This document shows, piece after piece, positions 1 to 7,639 of a stretch of DNA of 64,000 nt (the stretch's first letter is position 1; the number at the start of each line of letters is the position of its first letter). The position numbers and the translations under genes are program-made. The notes beneath the pieces are model-generated. The model saw only the letters and a list, made by a program, of their open reading frames with translations, was not told the origin of the DNA and ran no database searches. Origin of the DNA: Halanaerobiales bacterium (GTDB lineage: Bacteria > Bacillota_F > Halanaerobiia > DY22613); assembly GCA_023128035.1 (NCBI GenBank), contig JAGMES010000008.1:1-64000 (forward strand). Reading direction: 5' to 3'.

Positions 1-64
1 GTGGGGGTAGAATCCCCTACTGAAGTCCCAATGTTCAGCTTAAGCTGGACGAGTTCACTTCGAC
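1..64 (+). mobile_element. Right-end relic of an IS200/IS605-type element
   Basis: The segment holds a GTGGGGGTAGAATCCCCTAC hairpin, then a TTCAGCTTAAGCTGGAC partial hairpin and the tail GAGTTCACTT. Close relatives of this arrangement recur at 34634-34733 and, tail only, at 47690-47711. Hairpins ending in GAGTTC[AG]CT resemble the right end of IS200/IS605 (tnpB) elements, which also encodes the 3' scaffold of the omega/reRNA; that assignment is from memory of such elements, not a search. A tnpB gene could lie to the left of the window. The element ends only about 16 bases before the aroA start. Confidence 0.55.
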
Positions 65-79
65 TTTAAGGGGGAAAGA

Positions 80-1411
80 GTGGAAATGTTACAAATAAAA
101 GTTCAACCAGTTCAAAGGGTGGAAGGAGAAGTTAGTATTCCTGGTGATAAATCCATTTCTCATAGGTCTATTTTGTTCGGAGCATTAACTAATGGAAGAG
201 TAGAGATTGATAATTTTCTCATGGGTGAGGATTGTTTGCATACAGCAAAATTGATTCAAGATTTAGGAGTATCTGTGACGGTGAATCCTTCTATTAAGCA
301 AGTAATTGTAGAAGGGGTGGGAAAAGATGGGCTCAAAGAATCCAACAAGGTTTTAAATGTTGGAAATGCTGGAACATTGATTAGAATTGGTTCAGGCCTT
401 CTTGCAGCTTGTCAAATGTTTTCTGTTGTTACAGGAGATGAATCCATTCGAGGGAGACCAATGAGGAGAATTGTTGAACCTTTGACACGAATGGGGGCAC
501 GGATTTGGGGACGTGAAGAGAATTCACTTGCGCCTTTAGCCATTCAGGGTGGCAGATTACAAGGGTACACTCATATTTCAAAACATGCCAGTGCTCAGGT
601 TAAATCAGCTATTCTTCTTGCAGGTCTTTTAGCAGAGAGTGGTGAGACAGTGGTTAAAGAACCTACTAAATCTCGTGACCATACTGAAAGGATGCTGAAA
701 TATCTTGGTGCAGATTTAGAAGTAGATGATAATACAGTTCAAATTAAACCACAAAATTATTTGCAAGCGAGACCTATCTATGTTCCCGGAGATATTTCAT
801 CTGCTGCTTTTATTCTAGCAACTGCAATTTTAAAGACAGATTCAGAAGTAGTTATTAATAATGTCGGATATAATCCAACTAGAAATGGAATTATTCAGGT
901 TCTCAAAATGATGGGAGGAGAGATTCGGATTTTTAATCAGCGTGAAGTAAATGGTGAACCTATTGTTGATTTAAGAATTACTCCATCTCAGTTGCATGGA
1001 ATTCAATTAAACGGTTCTTTAATACCTAATGTTATTGATGAGATACCTATTATTGCTGTTCTTGCAACACAGGCTCATGGCAAAACTGTAATTTCTGAAG
1101 CGCAAGAACTACGGGTGAAAGAAAGTGATCGTATTCGAACGATTGTTGCTGGTTTACAAAAATTAGGTGCCAAAGTGGAAGAACGCTCAGATGGTATGAT
1201 TATTGAAGGGCCGATTCAGCTAAAAGGTGGAGAGGTAGAAAGCTATGGAGATCATCGTATCGCAATGAGTCTGGTTGTTGCAGGGCTGGTAGCCGATGAT
1301 GAGACTTTAATTAGGGATACAGATTGTATTAATACTTCATTTCCTGGTTTTATAGAGATTATACAAAGGATTACAGGTAAAAAGGCAATTTTTGAGATAC
1401 ATATAGAGTAG
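80..1411 (+). CDS. aroA: 3-phosphoshikimate 1-carboxyvinyltransferase (EPSP synthase)
   Basis: Transfers enolpyruvyl from PEP to shikimate-3-phosphate, the sixth step of the cytoplasmic shikimate pathway. The 443-residue protein has the usual length. It shows the N-terminal signature GDKSISHR at residues 22-29 (substrate-binding Lys/Ser), NVGNAGTLIR around 93-102 (PEP/glyphosate-site loop), DEIPIIAVLA and the C-terminal ESDRIRT and GDHRIAMS motifs. The GTG start at 80 follows AAGGGGG at good spacing; an ATG two codons on is an alternative. It begins right after an IS-like end, so any other aro genes would lie upstream of the window. No terminator is obvious before the next promoter. Confidence 0.96.
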   Translation: MEMLQIKVQPVQRVEGEVSIPGDKSISHRSILFGALTNGRVEIDNFLMGEDCLHTAKLIQDLGVSVTVNPSIKQVIVEGVGKDGLKESNKVLNVGNAGTLIRIGSGLLAACQMFSVVTGDESIRGRPMRRIVEPLTRMGARIWGREENSLAPLAIQGGRLQGYTHISKHASAQVKSAILLAGLLAESGETVVKEPTKSRDHTERMLKYLGADLEVDDNTVQIKPQNYLQARPIYVPGDISSAAFILATAILKTDSEVVINNVGYNPTRNGIIQVLKMMGGEIRIFNQREVNGEPIVDLRITPSQLHGIQLNGSLIPNVIDEIPIIAVLATQAHGKTVISEAQELRVKESDRIRTIVAGLQKLGAKVEERSDGMIIEGPIQLKGGEVESYGDHRIAMSLVVAGLVADDETLIRDTDCINTSFPGFIEIIQRITGKKAIFEIHIE

Positions 1412-1444
1412 TTCAGTATTCCATAATTTACATAGAGGAATTGC

Positions 1445-1473
1445 TGGATTTATCATTTTCACCATGCTATAAT
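1445..1473 (+). promoter_or_regulatory. Extended -10 sigma-A promoter
   Basis: TGCTATAAT gives a perfect -10 (1468-1473) with an extended TGn element. A weak -35 (TGGATT, 1445-1450) lies 17 bases upstream. It would drive the membrane protein/FtsH-like pair and leaves a leader of about 130 nt. Confidence 0.6.
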
Positions 1474-1498
1474 TACACATGTTGAGAGGGTACTGTTT

Positions 1499-1575
1499 GG
1501 AAAAGAGTAGCTATTGCTTTGAAAAGCACTGTTCGTCTAGAACAGAATTAGCGAACTCTTTTCTTTTTCTTATTA
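1499..1575 (+). promoter_or_regulatory. Structured leader, predicted three-way junction with terminator-like U tract
   Basis: Inside the leader, AAAAGAGT plus GCTA (from 1501) pair with TAGC plus ACTCTTTT (ending 1562). Within this closing stem lie two hairpins, GCTT-TGAA-AAGC and TGTTC-GTCTA-GAACA. The closing stem is followed by a pyrimidine-rich run (TTTTCTTTTTCTT). The fold was found by eye and not by energy calculation. It could be an attenuator or an intrinsic terminator; it matches no riboswitch class I recognise. Confidence 0.45.
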
Positions 1576-1611
1576 CGCACATGAGTTTTATAATATTTTG
1601 AAAGGAGGACC

Positions 1612-2166
1612 ATGAACGTGTTTAAAGGAACTCGTATTGTAATTGTTCTTGTTGTTTTGGTTTTAGGACTTATTTCAATCTTTGGTGCTCAATATTTTAT
1701 AAAAACGTATCGATTTGAAGAACCATTTAAAGAAAAGGTCCTCGCTATCGAAGGGATTGATCAGGTAAATCTGATTGATACAGAAGATGGAAAAAGAATT
1801 GTTCTAACTTTAGGCAATGCTGTAGTATTAGATGAGGCTTTTTTAAAGGTGGAGGAACTGGCCCATCAAAGTTTGAAAGGTAAAATTAAAATTGAAATTG
1901 AAGATCAAGCCAGTCCAACCATGAAAGATCTTTATCATGAGATGCATTTTGCAATTTATGAAGGGATAACCACTGGTTATTTCACACAGATGGTAAAAAG
2001 AATTAATGAGATTGGGGCTGAAAATCAAGTTCAGGATTTAGATATCAAGATAGATCAAAATTATGTATATCTGAAATTAGTGAAAAACGGGGAGATGTAT
2101 TCTAAAATAGTAACTCGTAATTTAGGAAATTTAAGTTATATCGGAGATCAGGGAGGTGAATTCTGA
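1612..2166 (+). CDS. Membrane-anchored hypothetical protein paired with an FtsH-like protease
   Basis: I do not recognise this 184-residue protein. It has a basic start, one hydrophobic segment at about residues 8-30 (IVIVLVVLVLGLISIFGAQY) and then a charged domain of about 150 residues with alternating strand/helix character, probably on the outer face of the membrane. AAAGGAGG stands just upstream of the ATG. Its TGA overlaps the next ATG by one base (TGATG), so it is translationally coupled to the FtsH-like protein. That protein lacks the extracytoplasmic domain normally found between the two FtsH transmembrane helices. A plausible but unproven role is to supply that missing domain or act as an adaptor. 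Confidence 0.75.
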   Translation: MNVFKGTRIVIVLVVLVLGLISIFGAQYFIKTYRFEEPFKEKVLAIEGIDQVNLIDTEDGKRIVLTLGNAVVLDEAFLKVEELAHQSLKGKIKIEIEDQASPTMKDLYHEMHFAIYEGITTGYFTQMVKRINEIGAENQVQDLDIKIDQNYVYLKLVKNGEMYSKIVTRNLGNLSYIGDQGGEF

Positions 2167-3665
2167 TGGTAAAAGAGGTTGGAATTGGCCTTGGTTTGGC
2201 GATTTTAATTTTTCTTGGATTTCAAGGGATAAATCTTTTTCCGTTTATCTTTTTTGTTGGAATGTCCTATGTACTTTTGACTATGTTAGATTCAAAAAAT
2301 GGTGGAATTTCATCAAAACCGATTAGTAAACTTAAATCGAAAAAAACTTCTGATAGTATTCCAAAAGTTACGTTTGAGGATATTGGTGGTCAGGAAACAG
2401 CGAAAAAAGAGCTGATGGAAGCTTTGAATTTCATAAAAGATGCTGGTAAAATTAAAAAATTAGGGATTCGTCCTTTAAAGGGAATTCTTTTAAGTGGCCC
2501 TCCAGGTACTGGAAAAACTCTAATGGCTAAAGCCTCAGCTCAATTGACTGATTCGATCTTTTTTAGCGCTTCTGGTAGCGAATTTATTGAAATGTATGCA
2601 GGTGTTGGTGCTAAAAGGGTGCGTCAGCTTTTTTCTAAAGCAAGAGAGGCAGCAAGGAAAGCCAATTCAAATAATGCGATTATTTTTATTGACGAGATTG
2701 AAGTTTTAGGTAGAAAACGTGGTTCTCATTCTAGTCATATGGAATATGATCAGACACTGAACCAACTTCTAGTGGAAATGGATGGACTTTCTATTGATGA
2801 TGAAGTGAAAATACTTGTTGTTGGTGCTACCAACCGAGCAGATATATTAGATCCAGCGATTCTCCGCCCAGGTCGTTTTGACAGAATTGTAAAAGTAGAT
2901 TTGCCTGATAAGGAAGGTCGGAAACACATCTTAAATATTCACTTAGCAAATAAACCTTTGCATGAAGATGTGAACAGCGAAGATATTGCAAAAGAAACCT
3001 TTGGATTTTCTGGTGCTCACCTTGAAAGTTTGACAAATGAGGCCGCAATTCTGGCATGGCGTGAGAAAGAATTAAAAATTGGGCAGAAACATTTTAAAGA
3101 AGCGGTAGATAAAGTAATGATGGGGGAAAAGTTGAACCGCAAACCTCAGGTTGAAGAGTTGCGGCGAATTGCAATTCATGAAACTGGTCATGCATTGATC
3201 GGCGAAATGCTTCGTCCAGGCTCGGTTTCTACTATTACTATTACTTCTAGAGGCCAGGCTTTAGGCTATGTGCGTCATAATCCACAAGATGATATTTATC
3301 TTTATACCCAAACCTATCTTGAAGATCAGGTTGCTATTTGTATAGCAGGTGCTGCAGCTGAAGAGATGATTCTTGGGAACCGAAGTACTGGAGCTCGGAA
3401 TGATTTTGAAAAAGCTACTGATCTGGCAAAACAGATTATTTTTTCTGGTATGACTTCTTTAGGTGTTGTTACTGAGAAAGATTTGCCAGCTAATTTAAAA
3501 CATGAAGAAATGACTCGTATTCTTAAAGAACAAGAAGAAAGGGTAAAGAAAATTCTTGCCGATAAAACAGATGTAATTTTTTCTATTACGGAAAAGCTTC
3601 TTAAAGATGAAAGTTTTACAGGTGATGAATTACGAGAAATATTAAATGAAATTAAAGTTGCATAA
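2166..3665 (+). CDS. Short FtsH-like AAA+ zinc metalloprotease
   Basis: A membrane ATP-dependent protease of the FtsH family. Two hydrophobic segments (about residues 5-19 and 24-41) are separated by only a few residues, so the periplasmic domain of canonical FtsH is missing, which explains the 499-residue length. The AAA module shows Walker A GPPGTGKT (111-118), Walker B IIFIDEIE (172-179), a pore-loop-like MYAGVGA (143-149) and the ILRPGRFDR second-region-of-homology arginines. The protease has HETGH (338-342, zinc ligands and catalytic Glu) and the later ARNDFEKATDLA segment supplying an Asp ligand. It is coupled to the upstream membrane protein and followed by a strong terminator. It is probably a paralogue rather than the housekeeping FtsH. 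Confidence 0.9.
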   Translation: MVKEVGIGLGLAILIFLGFQGINLFPFIFFVGMSYVLLTMLDSKNGGISSKPISKLKSKKTSDSIPKVTFEDIGGQETAKKELMEALNFIKDAGKIKKLGIRPLKGILLSGPPGTGKTLMAKASAQLTDSIFFSASGSEFIEMYAGVGAKRVRQLFSKAREAARKANSNNAIIFIDEIEVLGRKRGSHSSHMEYDQTLNQLLVEMDGLSIDDEVKILVVGATNRADILDPAILRPGRFDRIVKVDLPDKEGRKHILNIHLANKPLHEDVNSEDIAKETFGFSGAHLESLTNEAAILAWREKELKIGQKHFKEAVDKVMMGEKLNRKPQVEELRRIAIHETGHALIGEMLRPGSVSTITITSRGQALGYVRHNPQDDIYLYTQTYLEDQVAICIAGAAAEEMILGNRSTGARNDFEKATDLAKQIIFSGMTSLGVVTEKDLPANLKHEEMTRILKEQEERVKKILADKTDVIFSITEKLLKDESFTGDELREILNEIKVA

Positions 3666-3668
3666 AAT

Positions 3669-3705
3669 AAACCCGGATTCAAAAAAAGTTGAATCCGGGT
3701 TTTAT
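3669..3705. terminator. Strong bidirectional-looking terminator
   Basis: AAACCCGGATTCAA and TTGAATCCGGGTTT form a perfect 14-bp stem, followed by TTTT on the + strand and preceded by A-rich sequence. It separates convergent genes (FtsH-like + and amidase -). Confidence 0.9.
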
Positions 3706-3727
3706 ATATTGAGTAGCAGTTATTATT

Positions 3728-4255
3728 TCACTGAAGTCCTTCTAATAAATATGAAATAAATTTCCAATCGGTTTTATTGCTAATCTTTGGATCTACAATC
3801 AACATAATAGCTGGATATGAAAGACCAGATAACCATACACCTTTTATAGGAATTAGTTTATAAGGAATATCTTCACTATGAAAGTAAGCCGCTAATTGAT
3901 AAGCTAGAGTAGAACCAAGTTGATTATATTCAATGAAAGCAGAATATTTTCCATGATGATGAATACCAAGAATAACGTCAGGATCAAACTCTTTTACATT
4001 TAAAATCTTTGCATTTTGTTTTACATAAGTTTCATTATCTTTTCTTGACAGAGCAAAACTTTTCAAATATTCTGAAATAGTAGTTGCTAATTTTAAGTTT
4101 AACTCTTTTTCTGCATTATCTTCTATAATAAATCCCGTATCAGAACCTCCATGCATTGGATCAATGTAAATAGCTCTCTCTTCTGCAAATATGTTTGCAC
4201 TTAAACTAAGTACTATTAAAGCTACAAAAAATGTTATCAAGAACTTTTTCATCAT
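3728..4255 (-). CDS. Small N-acetylmuramoyl-L-alanine amidase homologue (Amidase_3), possibly inactive
   Basis: 175 residues with a clear signal peptide (MMKKFLITFFVALIVLSLSA, probably cleaved near NIFA-EE). The rest fits the Amidase_3/AmiC fold. IDPMHGG (normally IDPGHGG) supplies the first zinc His, EKELNL the Glu ligand, and GIHHHG (normally SIHANA) the second His. The end aligns to the usual PAVLVEVGFISN as PAIMLIVDPKISN, so the catalytic Glu of the LVE motif appears replaced. It may therefore bind peptidoglycan without cleaving it, or use a different residue. It is the only minus-strand gene in the window, with a GGAGGAG ribosome site upstream of its ATG. Confidence 0.75.
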   Translation of the reverse strand: MMKKFLITFFVALIVLSLSANIFAEERAIYIDPMHGGSDTGFIIEDNAEKELNLKLATTISEYLKSFALSRKDNETYVKQNAKILNVKEFDPDVILGIHHHGKYSAFIEYNQLGSTLAYQLAAYFHSEDIPYKLIPIKGVWLSGLSYPAIMLIVDPKISNKTDWKFISYLLEGLQ

Positions 4256-4442
4256 AACTCCTCCTTTTTTACATCATTATACTAATAATTAAATTAAAAG
4301 TCAATAGTTATTGCCTAGTAGATTGTTCTATAATAATTTCTTAGCATAGATAAAAGGAGGATTATAGCAAACCCCGAATTAAATATTAGGATCTCAAACA
4401 ATTACGCGCTATCTCAATGATTAAAGAAGGAGGAAAATAACT

Positions 4443-5987
4443 ATGATTAGGTGGAAGATTGTTACAGATAATAGAGTAGGGATGGTTCATGATGTTTTAA
4501 GAATTTTTTCTGAAGAAGAGATCAGTATTATTTCTATGGAAGTGATACCTGAACAAATTCATATAAAAATTGAAGAGATAAATTTTGAGATTGTGAAGAA
4601 GTTATGGAATAGATTATATAGTATTCCTGGAGTTTCTGAAATATGTGACGTAGAAGTTTTACCTTATGAGGAGAGAGAACAACAGTTGCGTACTGTTCTT
4701 AATTCAGTCAGTGAAGGGATTATAGCTGTTAATCTTGATGGAATGATAAAAACTATTAATCCAGCTGCTGAGAAAATTATACTTAGATCTTCTGAGGAGT
4801 TATTAAACAAACCTATTCAAGAGGTGTTAGGTGAAAAGACACCTATCAGTTTAAGTTTGAAAAAGGGAAAGAACTATGATAATTTAGAGATACGGGTTAA
4901 AACTCCTCAAGGTAGAACTCATTATTTAACTAGTGGCTGTCCTATTCGAGATGAACAGGAAAATATAATTGGAGCAGTAGCGGTATTGAAAGATATTGAT
5001 CAGGTAAGACAGTTAGTTTATAAAGTTACTCAACCTTCAATGATTACTTTTGAGGATATTATTTATCAAAGTAAGGAAATGGATCAGGTAGTTAAATTGG
5101 CTCAGAAGATTGCTTTGACTAATAGTACTGTTCTAATCCGCGGTGAGAGTGGCACAGGTAAAGAATTTTTTGCCAGATCTATTCATATGGCTAGTATGCG
5201 AGTGGATAAGCCATTCTTGCCAATTAATTGTGGAGCTTTGCCTGATTCTTTATTAGAAAGTGAACTATTTGGCTATGAAGAAGGGACATTTACTGGGGGG
5301 AGTAAAGGTGGGAAGCAAGGGCTTTTTGAACTGGCCCAAGGGGGTACACTTTTTCTTGACGAAATTGGTGAACTCCCAACAAAGTTGCAGGTTAAACTAT
5401 TAAGAGTCCTTCAAGAAGGAAAAGTTCGGCGGGTAGGTGGTTTTAATGAACAGCCTATTGATGTAAGGATTATAGCTGCTACTAATAAAAATTTGGAGAA
5501 GATGATTGAACATAGTGAGTTTAGAGAAGACTTATATTATAGGTTAAATGTAATCCCTATTCATATTCCTCCACTTCGAATGCGTAAAGAGGATATTAAT
5601 ATTTTGGTTGAACATTTTTTAAAGACTTTTGTGGGAGAACTTTTGGAGATTGATGAAATGGCCTGGAAGGGTCTTATAGCATATGACTGGCCCGGAAATG
5701 TACGTGAACTGAGAAATGTTATCGAACGAGCAGTTCATCTAACAAATCATGATAAGATTTATTGGTCTGATCTTTTTCCTGAACATCCAGAGATTTTTCT
5801 TAAGAGTGAATCTGTCGAAATAAAAATTCATCAGATTTCAAGTTTTGAAGAAGTAGTAGGGATTGCAGAAAGGGCGCTACTAAAAAAAGTGCTCAAAGAA
5901 TATCATAGTTCTAGACAAATGGCAAAAGTTCTAGGAGTTTCTCATACTACTGTTATAAATAAATTAAAAAAGCATGAGTTATTATGA
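4443..5987 (+). CDS. TyrR-like sigma-54-dependent transcriptional activator (ACT-PAS-AAA+-HTH)
   Basis: 514 residues in TyrR order. An ACT domain (about 1-72, RVGMVHDVLRIFSEEEISI) would bind an amino acid, and a PAS domain spans about 80-190. The AAA+ domain (about 203-430) has Walker A GESGTGKE (234-241), a sigma-54 contact loop reading GTFTGG (281-286, consensus GAFTGA) and Walker B GGTLFLDEIGEL. A TyrR-type HTH is at the end (SSRQMAKVLGVSHTTVINKLKKH). Unlike E. coli TyrR it keeps a near-consensus GAFTGA loop, so it should activate sigma-54 polymerase. The region just downstream carries TyrR-type boxes and a -24/-12 promoter before methionine gamma-lyase, its likely target. AAGGAGG precedes the ATG. 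Confidence 0.92.
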   Translation: MIRWKIVTDNRVGMVHDVLRIFSEEEISIISMEVIPEQIHIKIEEINFEIVKKLWNRLYSIPGVSEICDVEVLPYEEREQQLRTVLNSVSEGIIAVNLDGMIKTINPAAEKIILRSSEELLNKPIQEVLGEKTPISLSLKKGKNYDNLEIRVKTPQGRTHYLTSGCPIRDEQENIIGAVAVLKDIDQVRQLVYKVTQPSMITFEDIIYQSKEMDQVVKLAQKIALTNSTVLIRGESGTGKEFFARSIHMASMRVDKPFLPINCGALPDSLLESELFGYEEGTFTGGSKGGKQGLFELAQGGTLFLDEIGELPTKLQVKLLRVLQEGKVRRVGGFNEQPIDVRIIAATNKNLEKMIEHSEFREDLYYRLNVIPIHIPPLRMRKEDINILVEHFLKTFVGELLEIDEMAWKGLIAYDWPGNVRELRNVIERAVHLTNHDKIYWSDLFPEHPEIFLKSESVEIKIHQISSFEEVVGIAERALLKKVLKEYHSSRQMAKVLGVSHTTVINKLKKHELL

Positions 5988-5990
5988 TGT

Positions 5991-6008
5991 TGTAAAGAAA
6001 AAATTACA
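5991..6008. promoter_or_regulatory. TyrR-type box 1
   Basis: TGTAAA-N6-ATTACA, one mismatch from the TyrR consensus TGTAAA-N6-TTTACA. It lies just after the stop of the TyrR-like activator gene and starts 21 bases, about two helical turns, before box 2. Confidence 0.6.
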
Positions 6009-6011
6009 AAG

Positions 6012-6029
6012 TGTAAAAAAAAATTTACT
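6012..6029. promoter_or_regulatory. TyrR-type box 2
   Basis: TGTAAA-N6-TTTACT, one mismatch from consensus, on the same helical face as box 1. Confidence 0.7.
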
Positions 6030-6090
6030 TAACAAATAGGTACTAACTCCAAGTTGTTTCAGCTTTAATTGAGTTAGCTGAAAAGGAATT

Positions 6091-6108
6091 TGTAAAAAAA
6101 AATTTACA
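6091..6108. promoter_or_regulatory. TyrR-type box 3 (perfect)
   Basis: TGTAAA-N6-TTTACA, an exact match to the TyrR palindrome, centred about 110 bases upstream of the predicted transcription start. That is a typical enhancer distance for a sigma-54 activator. Confidence 0.75.
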
Positions 6109-6183
6109 AATTCAAACTTTTGTTTTAATTGACTAAATGGACAAACTTATGATAGCATTGGCTTTCTTGGCTTAATAGGTGAT

Positions 6184-6202
6184 TTGGTATGAAATTTGCA
6201 TA
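6184..6202 (+). promoter_or_regulatory. Sigma-54 (-24/-12) promoter
   Basis: TTGGTATGAAATTTGCATA has GG at 6186-6187 and GC at 6198-6199. The GG-to-GC spacing is exact for the consensus TGGYRYR-N4-TTGCW. The start point would be near 6211, some 44 bases before the methionine gamma-lyase ATG. TyrR-type boxes upstream and a sigma-54 activator gene next door support it. Confidence 0.8.
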
Positions 6203-6254
6203 CTCTAAGGGTAGATTAAGAAGTAAAATTTCGCTTTAATAGGAGGATATATTC

Positions 6255-7454
6255 ATGACAAAGAAACATCATTGCAATGAAAATTGGGGTTTTGCAACTA
6301 AGGCCGTACATGTAGGTTCAGACCCTTGCCCTACAACAGGTGCACTCGCGGCTCCGATTTATCAAACTTCTACTTTTGTTTTTGAAAGTGCAGAGCAAGG
6401 AGCACGTCGTTTTGCAGGAGAGGAAGAGGGTTATATTTATACTAGACTTGGTAATCCAAGTCAACGAGCGTTAGAATTAAAGATAGCTAGCCTTGAAGGG
6501 GCTGATGATGCAATCGTAGTTGGTTCTGGTATAGCTGCTGTTTCTGGAGTTATCTTTAGTCTTACAAAACAGGGTGATCACGTTGTTTCTTCTGATTCTA
6601 TTTATGGATGCAGTCATTCGTTTTTATCACATGTGATCTCTGATTACGGAATTAATACTACTTTTGTTGATGTCACAAATTTAGAAAAAATTGAAGCTGC
6701 AATTCAAGAGAATACAAAAGTTATCTATATTGAGTCTCCAGCAAATCCAACTCTAACTATAACTGATATCGAATGTGTAGTGGCTTTAAGTAAAAAGTAT
6801 GGATGTAAAGTAGTTATTGATAACACCTTTGCTTCTCCTTATCTTCAGAACCCTCTGAAAATGGGAGTAGATGTAGTGTTACATAGTGCTACCAAATATA
6901 TTAATGGACATGGTGATGTTATTGCTGGAATTATTTTAGGGGATCAAGAATTTATTGATGGTTGTAGAGGAAGAGCTATTAAAGATATCGGTGGTGTAAT
7001 CAGCCCATTTAATTGCTTTTTGATTTCTCGAGGACTAAAAACATTGCCAATTCGGATGGAAAAGACTTGCGATAACGCAATGAAAATTGCTGAATATTTA
7101 GAAAGTCATCCAAAAGTAGAAAGAGTTTTTTATCCTGGTCTTAAGAGTCATCCACAACACGATTTAGCTAAAAAGCAAATGAGAGGTTTTGGTGGTATTA
7201 TTGCTTTTGAACTAGAGGGTGGTTTAGAAGCAGGTAAAATTTTAATGAATAGTGTTGAAATGCTCAAATTAGCTGTTAGTCTTGGTGATCTGGATACATT
7301 GATGCAGCATCCTGCTTCCATGACTCATGCTGTTATTCCGCATGAAGAAAGATTAGCTGCAGGAATTACCGATGGCTTAGTTAGAATATCTGCTGGAATA
7401 GAAGATGTAGAAGATATTATTGCAGACTTAGAACAAGCTTTGGCTAAGTTGTAA
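6255..7454 (+). CDS. mgl: Methionine gamma-lyase (PLP-dependent Cys/Met metabolism enzyme)
   Basis: Degrades L-methionine to methanethiol, 2-oxobutyrate and ammonia in the cytoplasm. The 399-residue gamma-family fold-type I PLP enzyme has the PLP lysine in SATKYINGHGD (Lys214), the phosphate-cup YTRLGNPS (62-69) and DNTFASPY. The catalytic Tyr117 is followed by GC (residues 118-119, SIYGCSHSF). A cysteine at this place is the hallmark separating methionine gamma-lyase from cystathionine lyases. AGGAGG precedes the ATG. It is probably induced by amino acids through the adjacent TyrR-like activator and sigma-54. A terminator follows, so it is likely monocistronic. Confidence 0.92.
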   Translation: MTKKHHCNENWGFATKAVHVGSDPCPTTGALAAPIYQTSTFVFESAEQGARRFAGEEEGYIYTRLGNPSQRALELKIASLEGADDAIVVGSGIAAVSGVIFSLTKQGDHVVSSDSIYGCSHSFLSHVISDYGINTTFVDVTNLEKIEAAIQENTKVIYIESPANPTLTITDIECVVALSKKYGCKVVIDNTFASPYLQNPLKMGVDVVLHSATKYINGHGDVIAGIILGDQEFIDGCRGRAIKDIGGVISPFNCFLISRGLKTLPIRMEKTCDNAMKIAEYLESHPKVERVFYPGLKSHPQHDLAKKQMRGFGGIIAFELEGGLEAGKILMNSVEMLKLAVSLGDLDTLMQHPASMTHAVIPHEERLAAGITDGLVRISAGIEDVEDIIADLEQALAKL

Positions 7455-7476
7455 TTTTGTTATCTTTTTGCAAAAA

Positions 7477-7509
7477 AAGGCATCTCGCCTGAGGTGTCTT
7501 TTTTTACTT
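7477..7509 (+). terminator. Rho-independent terminator after mgl
   Basis: AAGGCATCTC-GCCT-GAGGTGTCTT forms a 10-bp stem with two G-U pairs, followed by seven T. Confidence 0.85.
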
Positions 7510-7639
7510 TTTCTATTGACTTTCTTTTAAAAAAAAATTACAATAAGAAAGATTGGATATGTTAAATGTAATAATGTAATGCACAATTCTAGGGTTAAGC
7601 CTTTTAAATATAGCACTAAAGTTAAAAGAGGTGATTATC

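Noticed and set aside
1499..1575. Hammerhead ribozyme or c-di-GMP riboswitch
   Set aside because: The three-way junction lacks the CUGAUGA/GAAA core and the GEMM motifs.
7525..7542. A TyrR-like box before the first decarboxylase
   Set aside because: The left half-site reads TTTTAA and only the right half resembles the consensus. Too weak in an A/T-rich stretch.
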